A stretch of DNA of 64,000 nt from Ovis canadensis (Eukaryota > Chordata > Mammalia > Artiodactyla > Bovidae), in assembly GCF_042477335.2 (NCBI RefSeq), contig NC_091254.1:95383501-95447500 (forward strand), written 5' to 3'. Of the stretch, positions 32,123 to 43,834 are shown piece by piece; position 1 is the stretch's first letter, and each line of letters opens with the position of its first letter. Position numbers and translations under genes: made by a program. The notes below the pieces were generated by a model. That model was not told the DNA's origin. It searched no databases and saw only the letters and a list, made by a program, of their open reading frames with translations.

Positions 32123-32575
32123 TATATATTTTTTTCAGATTCTTTTTAACTATAGGTCAATGGATAAAGAAGATGTGGTACTTATACACAACAGAATATT
32201 ACTCAGCCATAAAAAAAGAATGAAATAATATCATTTGCATCAACATAGATAGATGGACCTAAAGACTATCATACTGAGTGAAGTCAGTCAGGCAGAGAAA
32301 GATAAGCATCTTATGATGTCACTTATATGTGGAATCTAAAAAAAAAATACAAATTAACTTGTTTATAAAACAGACTCACACACATAGAAAACAAACCTGG
32401 TCACCAAAGTAGGAACAGATCGATTGGGAATTTATGATTAACAGATATAACACTGCTGTATATAAAATAGATTAAAAGATCTACTGTATAACACAGGGAA
32501 CTATATTCAATATCTTATAATAACTTATATTGGAAAAGGTTATAGACTTTTACACTTTCAAACTAAAGCAAAGCA
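32123..32575 (+). mobile_element. L1 orientation switch and inverted 5' segment
   Basis: 32123-32157 ('tttttttcagattcttttt') still reads as reverse L1 3' UTR. From about 32158 the sequence is forward L1: the ORF2 C-terminus (translated MWYLYTTEYYSAIKK) then 3' UTR to 'ttatattggaaaagg' near 32540. The outer end of the forward part and the inner end of the reverse part are neighbours in an intact L1, the arrangement made by twin priming of a minus-strand L1. Confidence 0.75.
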
Positions 32576-34486
32576 AAGAAAAATATTTCAGTCATCCTGT
32601 CTTCCTCTGAACAATCATAATTCCTTCCAACTTCCAAGGGCTAAACATTCAGTTTCACTTTAAGAAACTGCTCACCTTTTATCCACAGTAACTATGATTT
32701 GCAACTTAAAAAAAATATATCTTTAACCAAACTCTTCCATGTCCTATTTATGTATTCAGCTTCAATTACACTGTTTTGCATCCATAAATATGCAGTGTGG
32801 TCATGCTATTGCGCCATTGGATGTTTTGATCATCACATTACAAAAATGAAAACTCCTCCAGGTCAGGATTGCCTCGTTTCACAGACTCCGGAGCACTCTG
32901 CCTTCTAGAGAGGTTTGACAAGTGATTGGAATTTGTTAATTGATCGATCGTTCTGCGATTTCAGAGAAATAGTAAAGTAGATCAAAGAGATGGAAAAGAA
33001 CAGACAGGAAGCCAAGAAAAGAATGAGGTAATTTGCTTGAACAAGATGAGAACCTCCAAGAATAATAAGCAAAGGGTTCAGGTTCACTCTCTCCCCTTCC
33101 CCCCGCTTCAAACCCTGATATCCAGATGAAATTTAAAAACTGGGTCACTCATTCAAATTGTGTATCTAACAGCAGGCATCCAGACACTTGGCAATCGGAA
33201 GTCTGACCAGTTTTTTTTCTTTCACTTTTTATTTCACTCTTACAATTTCAGATAAAAGGAAAAAAAGGACGCTTTTTCAACTGAAGCAATATGATGATAA
33301 AACTAGTGGGTTAAGTTATTCTGGAAGCCGTATTTTGGATTCAAAGTATGAACAGAGGCAGGATTTAAGGACATGGAGGAGAAAAAGGGTAGCTTTAGTT
33401 ATGCAATAGGTAATCACACGTGAAGAGGACAGTGTTCCCATTGAGGTATAAACTGCCTCTTTTTTTAACAAAGGTATATTATTAAAAGATAAAAGACAGT
33501 TTTAGAGTCACACATATCCTCACAATTTTCTAATAAATAGCAGCCTGCAACAGCTGGTACAACACTGCACCAGCTTTTCAGCGTCTCCACTCACATAGTA
33601 AACTGAGTTTTCCCGTTTGCCTCAACAAATCCCTGCCTGCTAAAAATGGAGAGTTTGACAGATTTTTAGAAATGTTCCATGAATCCTAATTTCTGAGCAA
33701 CAGTTGGCAAGTGAGCATGCCAGCTAAACCACGCAGTGAGTGCTAACTCATTGACATGGCGTTTCCACATGGAAAGAAGAAAAGAGCTTGAAAGCGATAA
33801 TGGAGGCGTATTTACCGGCTGAATGTCGCAGCATATAAGAGTTTGCATTTCTTGATTATTCACCAGTAATTGTTTTACAGAAAATATATCTTACACAGTA
33901 ATGCACACGTTACCGAGGGCCCACTCATCATTTGCGAGGACATTCATTTCATTTAGAATAACAATCAATAAAACAGGGTCGTTTCCCAAGAAAGCCTTTT
34001 TACACAAGAAGCATGCAAAACTGTCAAATAAATGAAAATGGTCATCGTGAAGTGTCGAGCTCCGCAGTGTCATTTCAAATTAATCTCTATAAGCCACTTT
34101 AAAACTGTTCGACAATAGCTTTGATACTCAGCGATCTTCTTTTCTGCTCACAGGAGTAACTGAGAGCACTTGAATGCCGCAACAGACCACAGAGGGAGGC
34201 AGGACCAAGCACCCTGTTGTCCACGCGAGGCGCAGAGAGGGAAACACGCTCCAAAGGGGCATGACACCTCTCTCCTTGAGAGAGCGTGGGTACCTGCGTC
34301 AGGAAATTCTTGCCCAAGAGATAAGACAAAGCAGTGGCCACACAGTACACAACAGTGACGGAAGTTGGCATTACGCAGTGGGTGACCATTTGCTGTCTTT
34401 GTATGAGGCATTGTGCATCTCAGACATTGTATAAATAATGACAGCCTTGATATCGGCTAGAAATTACCCCTTTGGAACTAACCACT
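32576..34486. other. Unique AT-rich sequence
   Basis: About 1.9 kb with no nameable repeat. Small overlapping frames (32699-32908, 33188-33409, 34099-34434) on both strands share no coding signature. Another candidate for single-copy or regulatory DNA. Confidence 0.45.
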
Positions 34487-34580
34487 GGGCAGTCTAGTGG
34501 TTAAGACTCCTTGCTTCCAACGCAGGTTTGACTCCCGGTTGCTGAACTAAGATACTTCATACTACAGGGCGTGATCAAAA
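34487..34580 (+). repeat. Degenerate CHR-type SINE
   Basis: 'gcagtctagtggttaagactc', 'aggtttgactcccggttgc', 'gaactaagatacttcat'. The head is recognisable but heavily substituted, followed by an A/T-rich end. Confidence 0.65.
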
Positions 34581-34828
34581 ATAATGGCAATAATAAAATT
34601 TTTTTAATTTTTAATTTTTTAAAAATTATCCCTTGTCTCTCTTATTATAGTTAAAACGGGAGGTTAGAATTATTTTTCATTGAAAACATATTGGGCAGCA
34701 TTCTGAGTGGTTTCGATGTAAAGTTCTTAACAGAGTTCTACTCGAGAAAGGATGCGCAGGTTAAACCTGGAAAAGTCATACTCCTGTGACTCTCCCCGTT
34801 TCCCTCTCCCCATTAGGGGTATGCGATT
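34581..34828. other. Unique AT-rich sequence
   Basis: Opens with T- and A-rich low complexity (34595-34630), then ordinary sequence. Confidence 0.5.
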
Positions 34829-35005
34829 CACAGAGACGAGCTACTGTATGTGAAGAACAAGGAGGTACTGTACATCATAGGGAATTATAACCATTATCTT
34901 ATAATAACGCATAATGGAGTGTACGCTGCAAAAATACGGAATCACTGTGCTGTACACCTGAAACTAACATCATAGTGTACATCAACTCTAATTTCAAAAA
35001 AAAAG
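34829..35005 (+). mobile_element. Diverged L1 3' end
   Basis: 'acaaggaggtactgtacatc', 'gggaattataaccattatc', 'gaatcactgtgctgtacacc', 'gaaactaacatcatagtg' and an A9 end. Here the TA tract is uninterrupted but degenerate. Confidence 0.82.
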
Positions 35006-36299
35006 AAAGGAAAAGCCTAAGTCTACAAGAATGAAAAGTCATCAGTTTTTAAGATTCTTGTTTTTTAAGGGAATTCATTCATGAAGCATTATCTCCAAGT
35101 CCATGAACATGGGAGGAGAATCAAAACGGGAACACTTTAGAAACCAAACTCTCCCAAAAGTCACGTGTCATATGTCCCTTTATACTCATCAGCTCGTCAG
35201 CACCAATGGCAAGAAAGTGACCAGAGTCTCAAAGTTCATTAAAGATTCCAGGAGGGAAGAAAGAGCCTACATTTCGAAGCGGTGTACGCTGGTATTAGGA
35301 AAAGCAACCGTCTTACTGAAGGGGAGATACAATCATAAAAGAATGAATGGGTCTTTTGATTCTTTGTCAAGTATGAAAATGCAGGGAACTTAAGGGAAAA
35401 ATCATAAGACTATTCTAAAAAATTTGCACATTAAAAATGCTTTCTGAAGTTTGTGTGAGAGAGGTTATGCCGTCATTTCACGCCCCTTAAACTGGATCCC
35501 CAACCCCATGTTCCATTAACCACTGACTTGTCTAACAAGCTAGAAATATCTCAGCTCAGGAAGTAAACAGACATTCAATCACGTTTCTTTCAACCACCCA
35601 ATAAGTTAAAGTGAAAACATTCCTGTATTGATTAGAAAGGGGTCAAAAGGCAAAAGAGGTTTAGAAAAAGCCACATTCACTTCAAATGGAAAAGAACTCT
35701 CCCTGTCCCAGACGATAAAGTTTTCTGCTTAGCATAGACATACTTTTATGGTAAGGAGAAAAAAAAAAAATCTGGGTCAGGGCTATTGAATGAGAAATAT
35801 CCAATATGCATAAAGGAAAGAATCAAGACAAGACAGCCTTCTAGGGAATGGCGTATAGCTTAGAAAGCTGGACAGTAAGTTGAATAATGGATGGAATCTA
35901 TACAGATAAACGCCAGGCATATGGAATTCCCGTTTCATTGGATCTGTAGTTAGATGATGATTTGATACTGTAATTAGCCTGGACCACATTTTTTCACTTC
36001 ATCCTCCTAAATAAAAATTTGCCGACAAGGTGAAAAACTCATCCTAAAGACGGTCTCTCATTAGTCCTTTAAAATGATTACAGCAACCTACATTTAAAAA
36101 TCGTAATACCACGATTCTGAATGCATTCAAGTGAAACACAAATGTGTTCCTGACTCCAAAATGCAAAGCTGTAAAGTCTATGTAACAAAGAAATGTTATG
36201 TCTTTGGAAGGAGAAATCGCAACCGACAATGAAAATCGAATCCCGGAAATAACTAGGTGATTTAAAGCTTTTTAGATAATCACCAGCAACTAGAATGAT
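35006..36299. other. Unique sequence, no gene seen
   Basis: About 1.3 kb. The plus frame 35103-35393 (96 codons, lysine- and arginine-rich) matches nothing I know. An A12 run at about 35759-35770 has no SINE or retrocopy upstream. Confidence 0.45.
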
Positions 36300-36460
36300 A
36301 ATACTTTAATAACATATTATATTTAAATAGCACCTTTCAAAACTCCATCATGTTAATCTACACAACATGTTCACAGGTAGGAAGGAATGGGCATTACTCC
36401 TATTTTAGATTAGAAAATTGAAGAGTAATAGAGGATGGCTTTACCACGATCTCTCCCGGT
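36300..36460 (-). repeat. MIR SINE fragment, reverse orientation
   Basis: 'tttaaatagcacctttc', 'gttaatctacacaacatg', 'gggcattactcctatttta', 'gattagaaaattgaagag' parallel a reverse MIR. Confidence 0.55.
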
Positions 36461-36799
36461 CCAGGCAGGGGATTCGGGATTAGATACTCAGATACGCTTT
36501 TTGTTACGATTTCAGTGCCTCCGAACTGATTTAGCTGGGGGAGCGAGTTTCTACACCCCCTCTGTAGACGCGAGAATGTCTCAATGATTTGGCCAAATCT
36601 CAGACATATTCTACTTCCTGCCGTTGCCTGGTGGGTGTCCGACAGTGCCTTTCTGAGGTCTGCAGAAATAACCCCCGAATCTCCCTCGTATCACTTCTTA
36701 CTCCTAAGGCTTTGCCACGAACTGAAGGCAGAAAAGCAAGCATACCATGGATTAAGGAGTTTTCAGGGCAAATATCTTTCTCAGCATTTGCTTGCCTCT
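36461..36799. other. Unique sequence
   Basis: Roughly 340 bases; the overlapping 177- and 105-codon frames that begin here run straight into the Bov-A2, so neither is treated as a gene. Confidence 0.5.
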
Positions 36800-36810
36800 G
36801 GAGACGTCTT

Positions 36811-37087
36811 CCCTGGAGAAGGCAATGGCACCCCACTCCAGTACTCTTGCCTGGAAAATCCCATGGATGGAGGAGCCTGGTGGGCTGCAGTCCATGGGGT
36901 TGCTAAGAGTCAGACACAACTGAGCGACTTCACTTTCACTTTTCACTTTCATGCATTAGAGAAGGAAATGGCAACCCACTCCAGCGTTCTTGCCTGGAGA
37001 ATCCCAGGGACGAGGGAGCCTGGTAGGCGGCCATCTATGGGGTCGCACAGAGTCAGACACAACAGAAGTGACTTAGCAGCAGCAGCA
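36811..37087 (+). repeat. Bov-A2 SINE with 11-bp duplication
   Basis: Two Bov-A units around 'cactttcacttttcacttt', ending (agc)n. Perfect flanks 'ggagacgtctt' at 36800-36810 and 37088-37098. The largest open frame in this area is a read-through of this element. Confidence 0.96.
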
Positions 37088-37098
37088 GGAGACGTCTT

Positions 37099-37894
37099 TC
37101 CAGCGCTAAGAAGCTAGCCTCTCCTTGAGAAATGTCTGGGTTTTTTTTTTTTTTTTTAATTTTACTCTATTTTCACTCCTAGACTGAGCTGAGCTGCCTT
37201 TCAGGTCCCAGCCTGCATTCATTCAAGCTCAGATGTCTTTCCCAAGATGTAGGCTCATCTTTTCACATGCTGGACCATGTGGATAACTTGAATTTCAATC
37301 CACACACATTTCTAATTTGACCAATAACACAACAGAGGCTCAAAGGGTAGGCAAAATGGTTCTTGTTGACATATCCAGTCTCGGCTAGAATCCCGGCTCT
37401 TCAGACACCAGATCAAGGTGGTCTTCCAGAATCGATGACCACCAGCCACTCCCAGCTCGAGGGCAGCAGTGAGCGCCTTGGAGTGTAATGAACAGCACTA
37501 CCTCTGGGTGTGGCCGCAGAAGAGGCAGGAAAGGAGCTGGCTGCACGGAATGGCCCATACGTCCCACCCCAGCATCTTCACACGCCCCACTTCTAACTCC
37601 TGCCTGTGCTCTCAGAACAGCGAGGTCTCACCTTGCTTCTCATTTGCTGCGCGGCAGGGTCCAAGTGCTCTTTAGAAAAGTGATCCTTTCTGTCTCTTTA
37701 TTACAAAGAGCTTCAGACAAGTACACTGTTTATATTGAACAATTCACAGATGACATGCTGTCTACCACAAAAGGACATTTTCCTGTGAATAATCAGTAGG
37801 ATGCTTCATAAGTGCTTTTCGGGAGATGCTCTAATCCATGGACAAAGTGATAGTAAGAAAAATGCCTTCCTTGAGGGCTTTGTTATGTACAAAG
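37099..37894. other. Unique sequence with T-run
   Basis: T18 at about 37140-37158. Short frames at 37469-37675 and 37488-37799 overlap in different phases and are not called. Confidence 0.5.
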
Positions 37895-38000
37895 CACTTT
37901 TTTAAAGATATCACTGCATTTGTAGGCAAATTATTTAGCCTCTCTAAGCTTTATTTTCTCTACCTGTGTAAATAGTGCCACAAATGTTTAATGTTGTATA
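37895..38000 (+). repeat. MIR-like fragment
   Basis: 'ggcaaattatttagcctctc' and 'ttattttctctacctgtg' with 'aaatagtgcc' follow the MIR core. The 5' part is lost. Confidence 0.5.
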
Positions 38001-38016
38001 AGCCTATTTGGAAAGT

Positions 38017-38215
38017 GAAAGTGTCAGTCGCTCAGTCCTGCATGCCTCTTTTGTGACCCCATGGACTGTAGCCCACCAGGGTCTTCTGTCCACGTAACTT
38101 TCCAGGCCAGGATACTGGAGTGGGTAGCCGTTCCCTTCTCCAAGGGAGCTTCCCTACCCAGGGATTGAAACTGGGTCTCCTGCACTGCAGGCAGATTTTT
38201 TTTACCGCAGAAGCA
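38017..38215 (-). repeat. Bov-tA SINE
   Basis: Tail-first copy with a small insertion ('gcatgcctct') near its 3' end and a T8 run in the head. The 5' end is degraded. Confidence 0.9.
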
Positions 38216-39499
38216 CATGTTTAGAAGATTATAATTCAGTTATAGGACTGACCTGAGAATTCAAACACCATTTATATTGTTTCTATTGGCAATGCATTTG
38301 TTTTAAATGACAAGTGAGTTTTTGGTTATTTGCTACTTGTGAACATCAAATACAGTCTCTTAAAAAGTCACTGTATAATTAGCTACTTTCTAAATATGGC
38401 TAAGGGTTTAGCAAACTATTCCAAGTTCTCTGAGGATCTTATTTAATCATGATAACAGTAGCAATAATTCCTTAAGATAGATATTTTAAAGCTAATCCCA
38501 CTTGATATTGAAAGATTTGTTCAGTCTGACATATAAATTCATCTTATGGATAGAGTTGTCTACTGATTGTACAGAACATTCTTTCTGAGTGATCTAATCC
38601 ATTTACTTGGCTTAAAATACCACTTAGATACCAAGGGCAACCAACTTCATGTCTCTAGACCAGAGTTCTCAGAATTCCTGGTGCACCCAGCCAATGTCAT
38701 GCTTAATATATTCACTTAAAAATTACTTAGAGTCATTTCAAAACTAAACTGTGATTTTCATGCCAAAAAAATCAACCTAGTAAAATTTAAATTACCCTTT
38801 GGGGTTTTAATGATCAACGTGTTGTTATAGTCAACAGTGTTTTCTATAAGTTACATTGATTATTTTTTTTCCTAATGGTTTCTTTCAGAAGATTCCTGAA
38901 ATTTAAACACACACACAAACATAAACATTCTCAGAGAGACTTCTTACCAAAACAGAAGTTTAGTCAATTTAATAACTCTGAAGTTGAATTGTTAAAAGCT
39001 TCAAAAAACGAGGTATTTTAAAATAATCATTTAAGTTATTTAAATATTGGGGATAGAGGCATTTATTATGATGCCCCAGATTCCAAGATGCAGGTACGAT
39101 GTGTTACAGGCTGAATGAAACAGCAGCAGGAACACATTATCAGCTAAGAACAGATATCCTGTTTATTAGTTTAGGAACTATTCTTGTGTGTGTTGGCTGA
39201 CTGCCTATGAGCAAGCAATTATTTTATTAATGAAAAATAGAGGAAATAAAATCATCCATCACTATGTGTCCAAACAGCTTCTCTCAGCTTTATCATCACT
39301 TTTGTGTAAGATGTTAAATTCTGTGGACTGGCAATTGTCCTTCATAGACACTGATGCGGGCGAGCCACACCCCTTCTCCAGCTTTCTGAAACTATCACAC
39401 CAGGCCTCTCAGCATTTTCTGTCCATTCACCTAGATCACTGGGGTCAAAGTGGGGGATCATTTTACACAGAGCAGGATGCTCTTTGAAAAATTCCTAGT
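38216..39499. other. Unique AT-rich sequence
   Basis: About 1.3 kb. One 99-codon plus frame (39188-39487) has no known domain. No named repeat apart from a faint MIR-like patch near 38440-38510. Confidence 0.45.
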
Positions 39500-39640
39500 A
39501 GACCACTAATGATTATGACTTCATTGTATGGGCAAGGATCCTGAGGATCAGAGGGGTTAAACTATGTGCCCACCAACACAAAGCTACTCAGTAATACAGC
39601 CAGACTTGTACCAGCTCTGTCTCCAGAGACTGTGCAATGA
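39500..39640 (-). repeat. MIR SINE fragment, reverse orientation
   Basis: 'cctgaggatcagaggggtta', 'acacaaagctactcagtaa', 'cagccagacttgtacc', 'gactgtgcaatg' match a reverse MIR 5' half in order. Confidence 0.65.
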
Positions 39641-39802
39641 AAAATTCCATGAAGTTCCTAATGATATTTGTGAACCGAGCTTTCACAAATAAGCAAAGTT
39701 CACTTTGTAATCCAAGAACAGAGGCAGAACACTATCATTTTTCAAAGAATTCTCATCCTTAATTTTACATTTTAAAAAGCCTAACCTATTAGGATATGTA
39801 TA

Positions 39803-39985
39803 GTGTTAGTCGCTCAGTCGTGCCCGACTCTTTGTGACCCCATGGACTGCAGCCCTCTGTCCATGAGATTTTCCAGGCAAGGATACTGGAGTGGGTTGCC
39901 ATTTCCTTCCCAGGGGATCTTCCCAACCCAGGAATCGAACCCGGGTCTCCTGCACTGCAGGCAGATTCTTTGCCAACTGAGCTGC
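39803..39985 (-). repeat. Bov-tA SINE, left arm of an inverted pair
   Basis: Tail-first copy with a small body deletion after 'ctgcagccctctgtcc'. It abuts an oppositely oriented Bov-tA head to head at about 39985. Confidence 0.92.
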
Positions 39986-40180
39986 ATAGCTTAGACAGTA
40001 AAGAACCTTCCTGTAATGCAGGAGCCTCGGATTCCATCCCTGGGTTAAGAAGATCCCCTGGAGGAGAGCATGGCAACCCACTCTAGGATTCTTGCCTGAG
40101 AAATCCTGCACAGAGAAGAGCCTGGGGGGCTACAGTCCACGGAGTCACAAAGAGTCTGACACGACTAAGTGACAAGCACA
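39986..40180 (+). repeat. Bov-tA SINE, right arm of an inverted pair
   Basis: Lacks the first bases of the tRNA head and begins 'cttagacagtaaagaac'. With the left arm it makes an inverted repeat of about 180 bp per arm and essentially no spacer, able to form a long hairpin. Confidence 0.9.
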
Positions 40181-40204
40181 CACAGCTGACTCCCATTGTT
40201 GGAG

Positions 40205-40370
40205 AGCAGAAACCAACACAACATTATAAAGCGATTATCCTCCAATTTAAAAAGAAATCAAAAAAAGAAATAAAGAACAAAGGCAAAGGAAGAAATTGAT
40301 GAAATTGAGAATAAAATAGAGATGACAAAAATAGTTACTCTTTGAAAAGGTTAATAAAACTAATGAGAAC
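40205..40370 (+). mobile_element. L1 pieces (3' end and ORF2 fragment)
   Basis: 40205-40258 resembles an L1 terminus ('caacacaacattataaagc', 'attatcctccaatttaaa'). 40262-40370 ('gaaattgatgaaattgag', 'gttactctttgaaaagg', 'taataaaactaatgag') resembles an ORF2 block upstream of the reverse transcriptase domain. They are probably separate insertions. Confidence 0.5.
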
Positions 40371-40539
40371 ATTGGGCTGGGGGGAAGAGTTTATATTTAG
40401 CAAGGCAGGATAATTGATTGACTGGTAGTCAAGGGAGTCAGGTCCTCCTGCCTTGACCCCTTCCACCCCCAAGTTCCTCATCTGTCAGATAATGAGGTGA
40501 AGAGATCCCTCCAGCACTCTGGGATGAACTTGGCTGCTC

Positions 40540-40737
40540 TCACTAAGTCCGCGTCCAACTCTTTGCATCCCCATGGACTGTAGCCCATCAGGCTTCTCTG
40601 TCCCTGGGATTTCCCAGGCAAAGAGACTGGGATGGGCTGCCATTTCTTCCTTCAGGGGATCTTCCTGCATTGTCAGGAACCCGCGCCTCCTGCATTAGCA
40701 GGCGGATTCCTTAGCACTGAGCCATCTGGGAAGCCTC
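40540..40737 (-). repeat. Bov-tA SINE
   Basis: Tail-first copy, diverged in the tail ('cactaagtccgcgtcc'), with a short deletion around the former 'gacccagggatc' block. Its 5' terminus reads 'gagccatctgggaagcc'. Confidence 0.9.
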
Positions 40738-43071
40738 TCTGCAGAGCTAGGATGCGTCGGTTCGGAGATGTATCCTCAGTGTTTACCGGAGTGCCGGGCG
40801 CTCAGTGAATATTAATGTACATGTGACTGAGCGAGGTCTTTATAATCTAGCACCACTCATGAAAACCTTCCCAGCAGGCCTTCTGTCTTCACAGAAAGAG
40901 CCGCTTAAGGATCTTTAGAAAGGAATTCCACGTTGCAACTTGGGGCCACATGTGGCAAACCTCCAGTGACCATGCAGCAGACCCCTCCTCTCCAGACACA
41001 GATGAAAGCTTTCAATTAAAACGCGCATGGAAACAACCCCATGAATTTTGGTGTCATTTGCTGAGATGAGGAAGATTAGGGGAGGGGCAGATTGGAGGGA
41101 GAATGAAGCGCTCTATTTCAGATATTTTCAGTTGGCACATAAGAACTGTCAGGAGACAGCTGGATATAAAGACTTGTCTTTTTTAGAATTGATTTAAGAT
41201 GTGAGAAATATTTTGCTAAAGCCATCAAATGTCTGCATACAACGTGATCCAGTTCGGGGGATTAATTACAGATTATTTCAGATAAGCCTTAGGTATGCAA
41301 AATTTACTTCTATATGCTATTATTAAAGTTGTTTTGGTATAGGGTCCCAGAAGGAGACATCTTTTCTTCACCCACACACTTATGCGCAAGTGCACACACA
41401 CACACACACAACAACCAGGTGTCAGAGCAACAAGCCCTTTGCAATATCCATATACACATAACCTAAAACACGAACATCTGTAATTCCAGTAACACAGCTC
41501 AACTTTACGGGCCTTCCCTTCTCAGTTGAAATTGGCTTTAGAGAAAATACTAATTCAGGCTTCTTAGAAAACCTTTACGTCTAATAAGGGCAAACCAAGT
41601 ATCTGCTCATCTTTCACAGAATTATACACACGCAGCAACGTTTTGTTATTTCTGAATTTTTTTCCAAAGACTAAGACACAATATCAGAAACATACACCTT
41701 CCCTATATTATGCGTAAACCATACATGTTAGCACATGCATGAAAGAATCCCAGCAACTTCATGTTGAAATCAAAATCTGTCTAGCTGCTTTTAAAAACAC
41801 ACCTACTTTGTGACTATCTTTCATCAGATAAGGATTCTTATTTATTTTATCATTATCATAAGAAAGAGGAACCAAATATCTAGCTATCCATATAAGTCTG
41901 ATAAATACATGTTTTCTTTTACAGATCATTTACAATTAATTTTGTCCCAATTTCTGAGTTTTCTGCTTGAGTAAAATTACTGATGTGATAGCAAATCTAT
42001 GTGTACTTTGTGATATTCAAACAAATATGCTAAGTTTTCTACTGATCTCCTAGAAGAGATACCCAGGTAGTCATAGTTACAATTTTTCACATGCTTCTGT
42101 TTGACTGTTATGGCCGTAATTTCTGAGTGGGTTTGCTTTAAATGCTGGAAAAAACCATATCCAATGGCAATTCTCTCACTGTCATTTCAATATCAATTTC
42201 CAGGCCCTTAACCTCCATGCCAAGAGTGTTACAAAGAAAATACTTCCTAGAGCATGGAGTGAAGAATTGGCTTCTCCACTTGGCAACCGATCCTGTGTTG
42301 ATGATTTTTAAAGAATGAGTGCTCAGTTCAAGGGCCCTGGAGAGGCTGCTGATTGCAGCTCCGGTCATTTGAGGGAAAAAAGAAAGAGAGTTTTCAAAGC
42401 CAGGGTCAGGGGCATGGAATAATAATAATAATTTTTAAAAATTCCTTTTATTTAAAAAAAATGTTAAGCAAAAGCAAGTTTTGAGTAACAACATATGTAG
42501 CTCCTTATAATTAGATTAAAAGCACATAGATACATAAATTCATGTCTTTGATGTGTCTGGATTTTAGATCAGTTGTACAAATGCTGCTGTTCAATTTCCA
42601 TAAGAATAAAGCAAATGACAATTATATGTTGGCTTAATTTTGTTATGACAAAGACACTCTTCAGATCCCTTAGCAAGAAGCTTGGTTCCTTTCCATGAGG
42701 GTTCACTCCTACAATCTGTACAAGGCCATGAAGGAGAGATTAACAAATTTGTATAATACTTTTCCACCTGACTTCTGAGTCTCTGCTTTCGTAAGATAAA
42801 AAGCCGATGAAGAGTCACTGATGGTTCCATAATCTCCCTTTAGAAGAGGCCTCTGGAGGGTGGACGGGGGTAGACTTCCGAGAAGCACTTGGGTCTTTCA
42901 TGTACCCTGGGAAGATGCTCCGAATATGCGACTGACTCAGCTTCTCACCGACTCTTTTCCCAACTGTTTTTCGGCTTTTCTCAGGAAAAGACCGCAAGGT
43001 TGTTTTTCAAAATAGAATATTGCCTATTATAACTTTGCCATTTAAAATCATTTTGAATTTTAAAAATTAGG
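40738..43071. other. Unique sequence, longest repeat-poor stretch
   Basis: About 2.3 kb broken only by a short CA run (41394-41410), an (aat)n patch near 42418-42432 and a T/A-rich segment. No frame has coding character. The block around 41190-41340 has the homogeneous AT-rich texture often seen in conserved noncoding DNA. Confidence 0.4.
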
Positions 43072-43223
43072 GATCAACTAAGAGTTTAGGATTAGCAGTT
43101 ACAAATGACTGTACATAAAATATACAAACAAGGTTCTACCGTGCAGCACAGAGAACTATATTCAAATCTTGAAACAAGCCATAATGGGAAAGAGTATGGA
43201 AAAAAAAGTGCGTATGTATTTGT
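43072..43223 (+). mobile_element. L1 3' end, left part
   Basis: 'gggatcaactaagagtttagg', 'aacaaggttctaccgtgc', 'gaactatattcaaatcttg', then 'gtgcgtatgtatttg', where the TA tract should be and where a Bov-tA interrupts it. Confidence 0.83.
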
Positions 43224-43414
43224 GTGGCACTAGTGGTAGAGAATCAGCCTGCCAATGCAGGAGACTCGGGTTCTATCCCTGAGTTGGCAAGGTCCCCTGG
43301 AGTAGGAATTGGCAACTCACTCCAATTTTCTTGCCTGGAAAATTCCATGGACATAGGAGCCTGGTAGCTGACTCAAAAAGAGTCAGACATGACTGAGCAA
43401 CTGAGCCCACACAC
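43224..43414 (+). repeat. Bov-tA SINE in the L1 TA tract
   Basis: 5'-truncated head beginning 'tgtggcactagtggtagag', a body with a small deletion near 'cctggtagctgactc', and a (ca)n tail. It sits at the same L1 position as the insertions at 2.87, 31.8 and 47.3 kb. Confidence 0.9.
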
Positions 43415-43482
43415 ACTTAAATATATAACTGAATCAATCACCTTGCTGTTCACCTGAAACTAATACGTTATAAACCAACTAC
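43415..43482 (+). mobile_element. L1 3' terminus, right part
   Basis: 'aaatatataactgaatc', 'caccttgctgttcacctg', 'aaactaatacgttataaacc'. A Bov-tA follows at once, so the A-tail is missing. Confidence 0.82.
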
Positions 43483-43483
43483 G

Positions 43484-43692
43484 CTGTCGTCATTTAGCTG
43501 CTATGTCATGTCCAACTCTTTTGTGACCCCACGGATTGCACCCCACAGGCTCCTCTGTCCATGTGATTTCCCAGGCAAGAATACTCGAGCAGGCTGCCAT
43601 TTCTTCTCCAGAAGATCTTCCTGACTCAGGGATCGATCCCACGTCTCCTGCACTAGCAGGTGGATTCTTAACCACCGAGAGAGGTTCCCTTC
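43484..43692 (-). repeat. Bov-tA SINE
   Basis: Tail-first copy, opposite in orientation to the SINE at 43224. The two could pair across an approximately 70-base L1 spacer. The head decays at 'accaccgagagaggttccc'. Confidence 0.9.
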
Positions 43693-43834
43693 CCAGGGAA
43701 GCGCAGTGTTTCTTGACATCAACCCCAAATCCCCCCAACACAGAGTTCCTCCCTGACACATAGTGGATTTGATTTCTCATCTAATGTGTTGCTGTGTTTT
43801 CAGAGGACATTGCAAGTCAATCAAGTTTATTTTA

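Noticed and set aside
36584..37117. 177-codon plus-strand open frame
   Set aside because: Most of it is a read-through of a Bov-A2 with a perfect target-site duplication, so the frame cannot predate the SINE.
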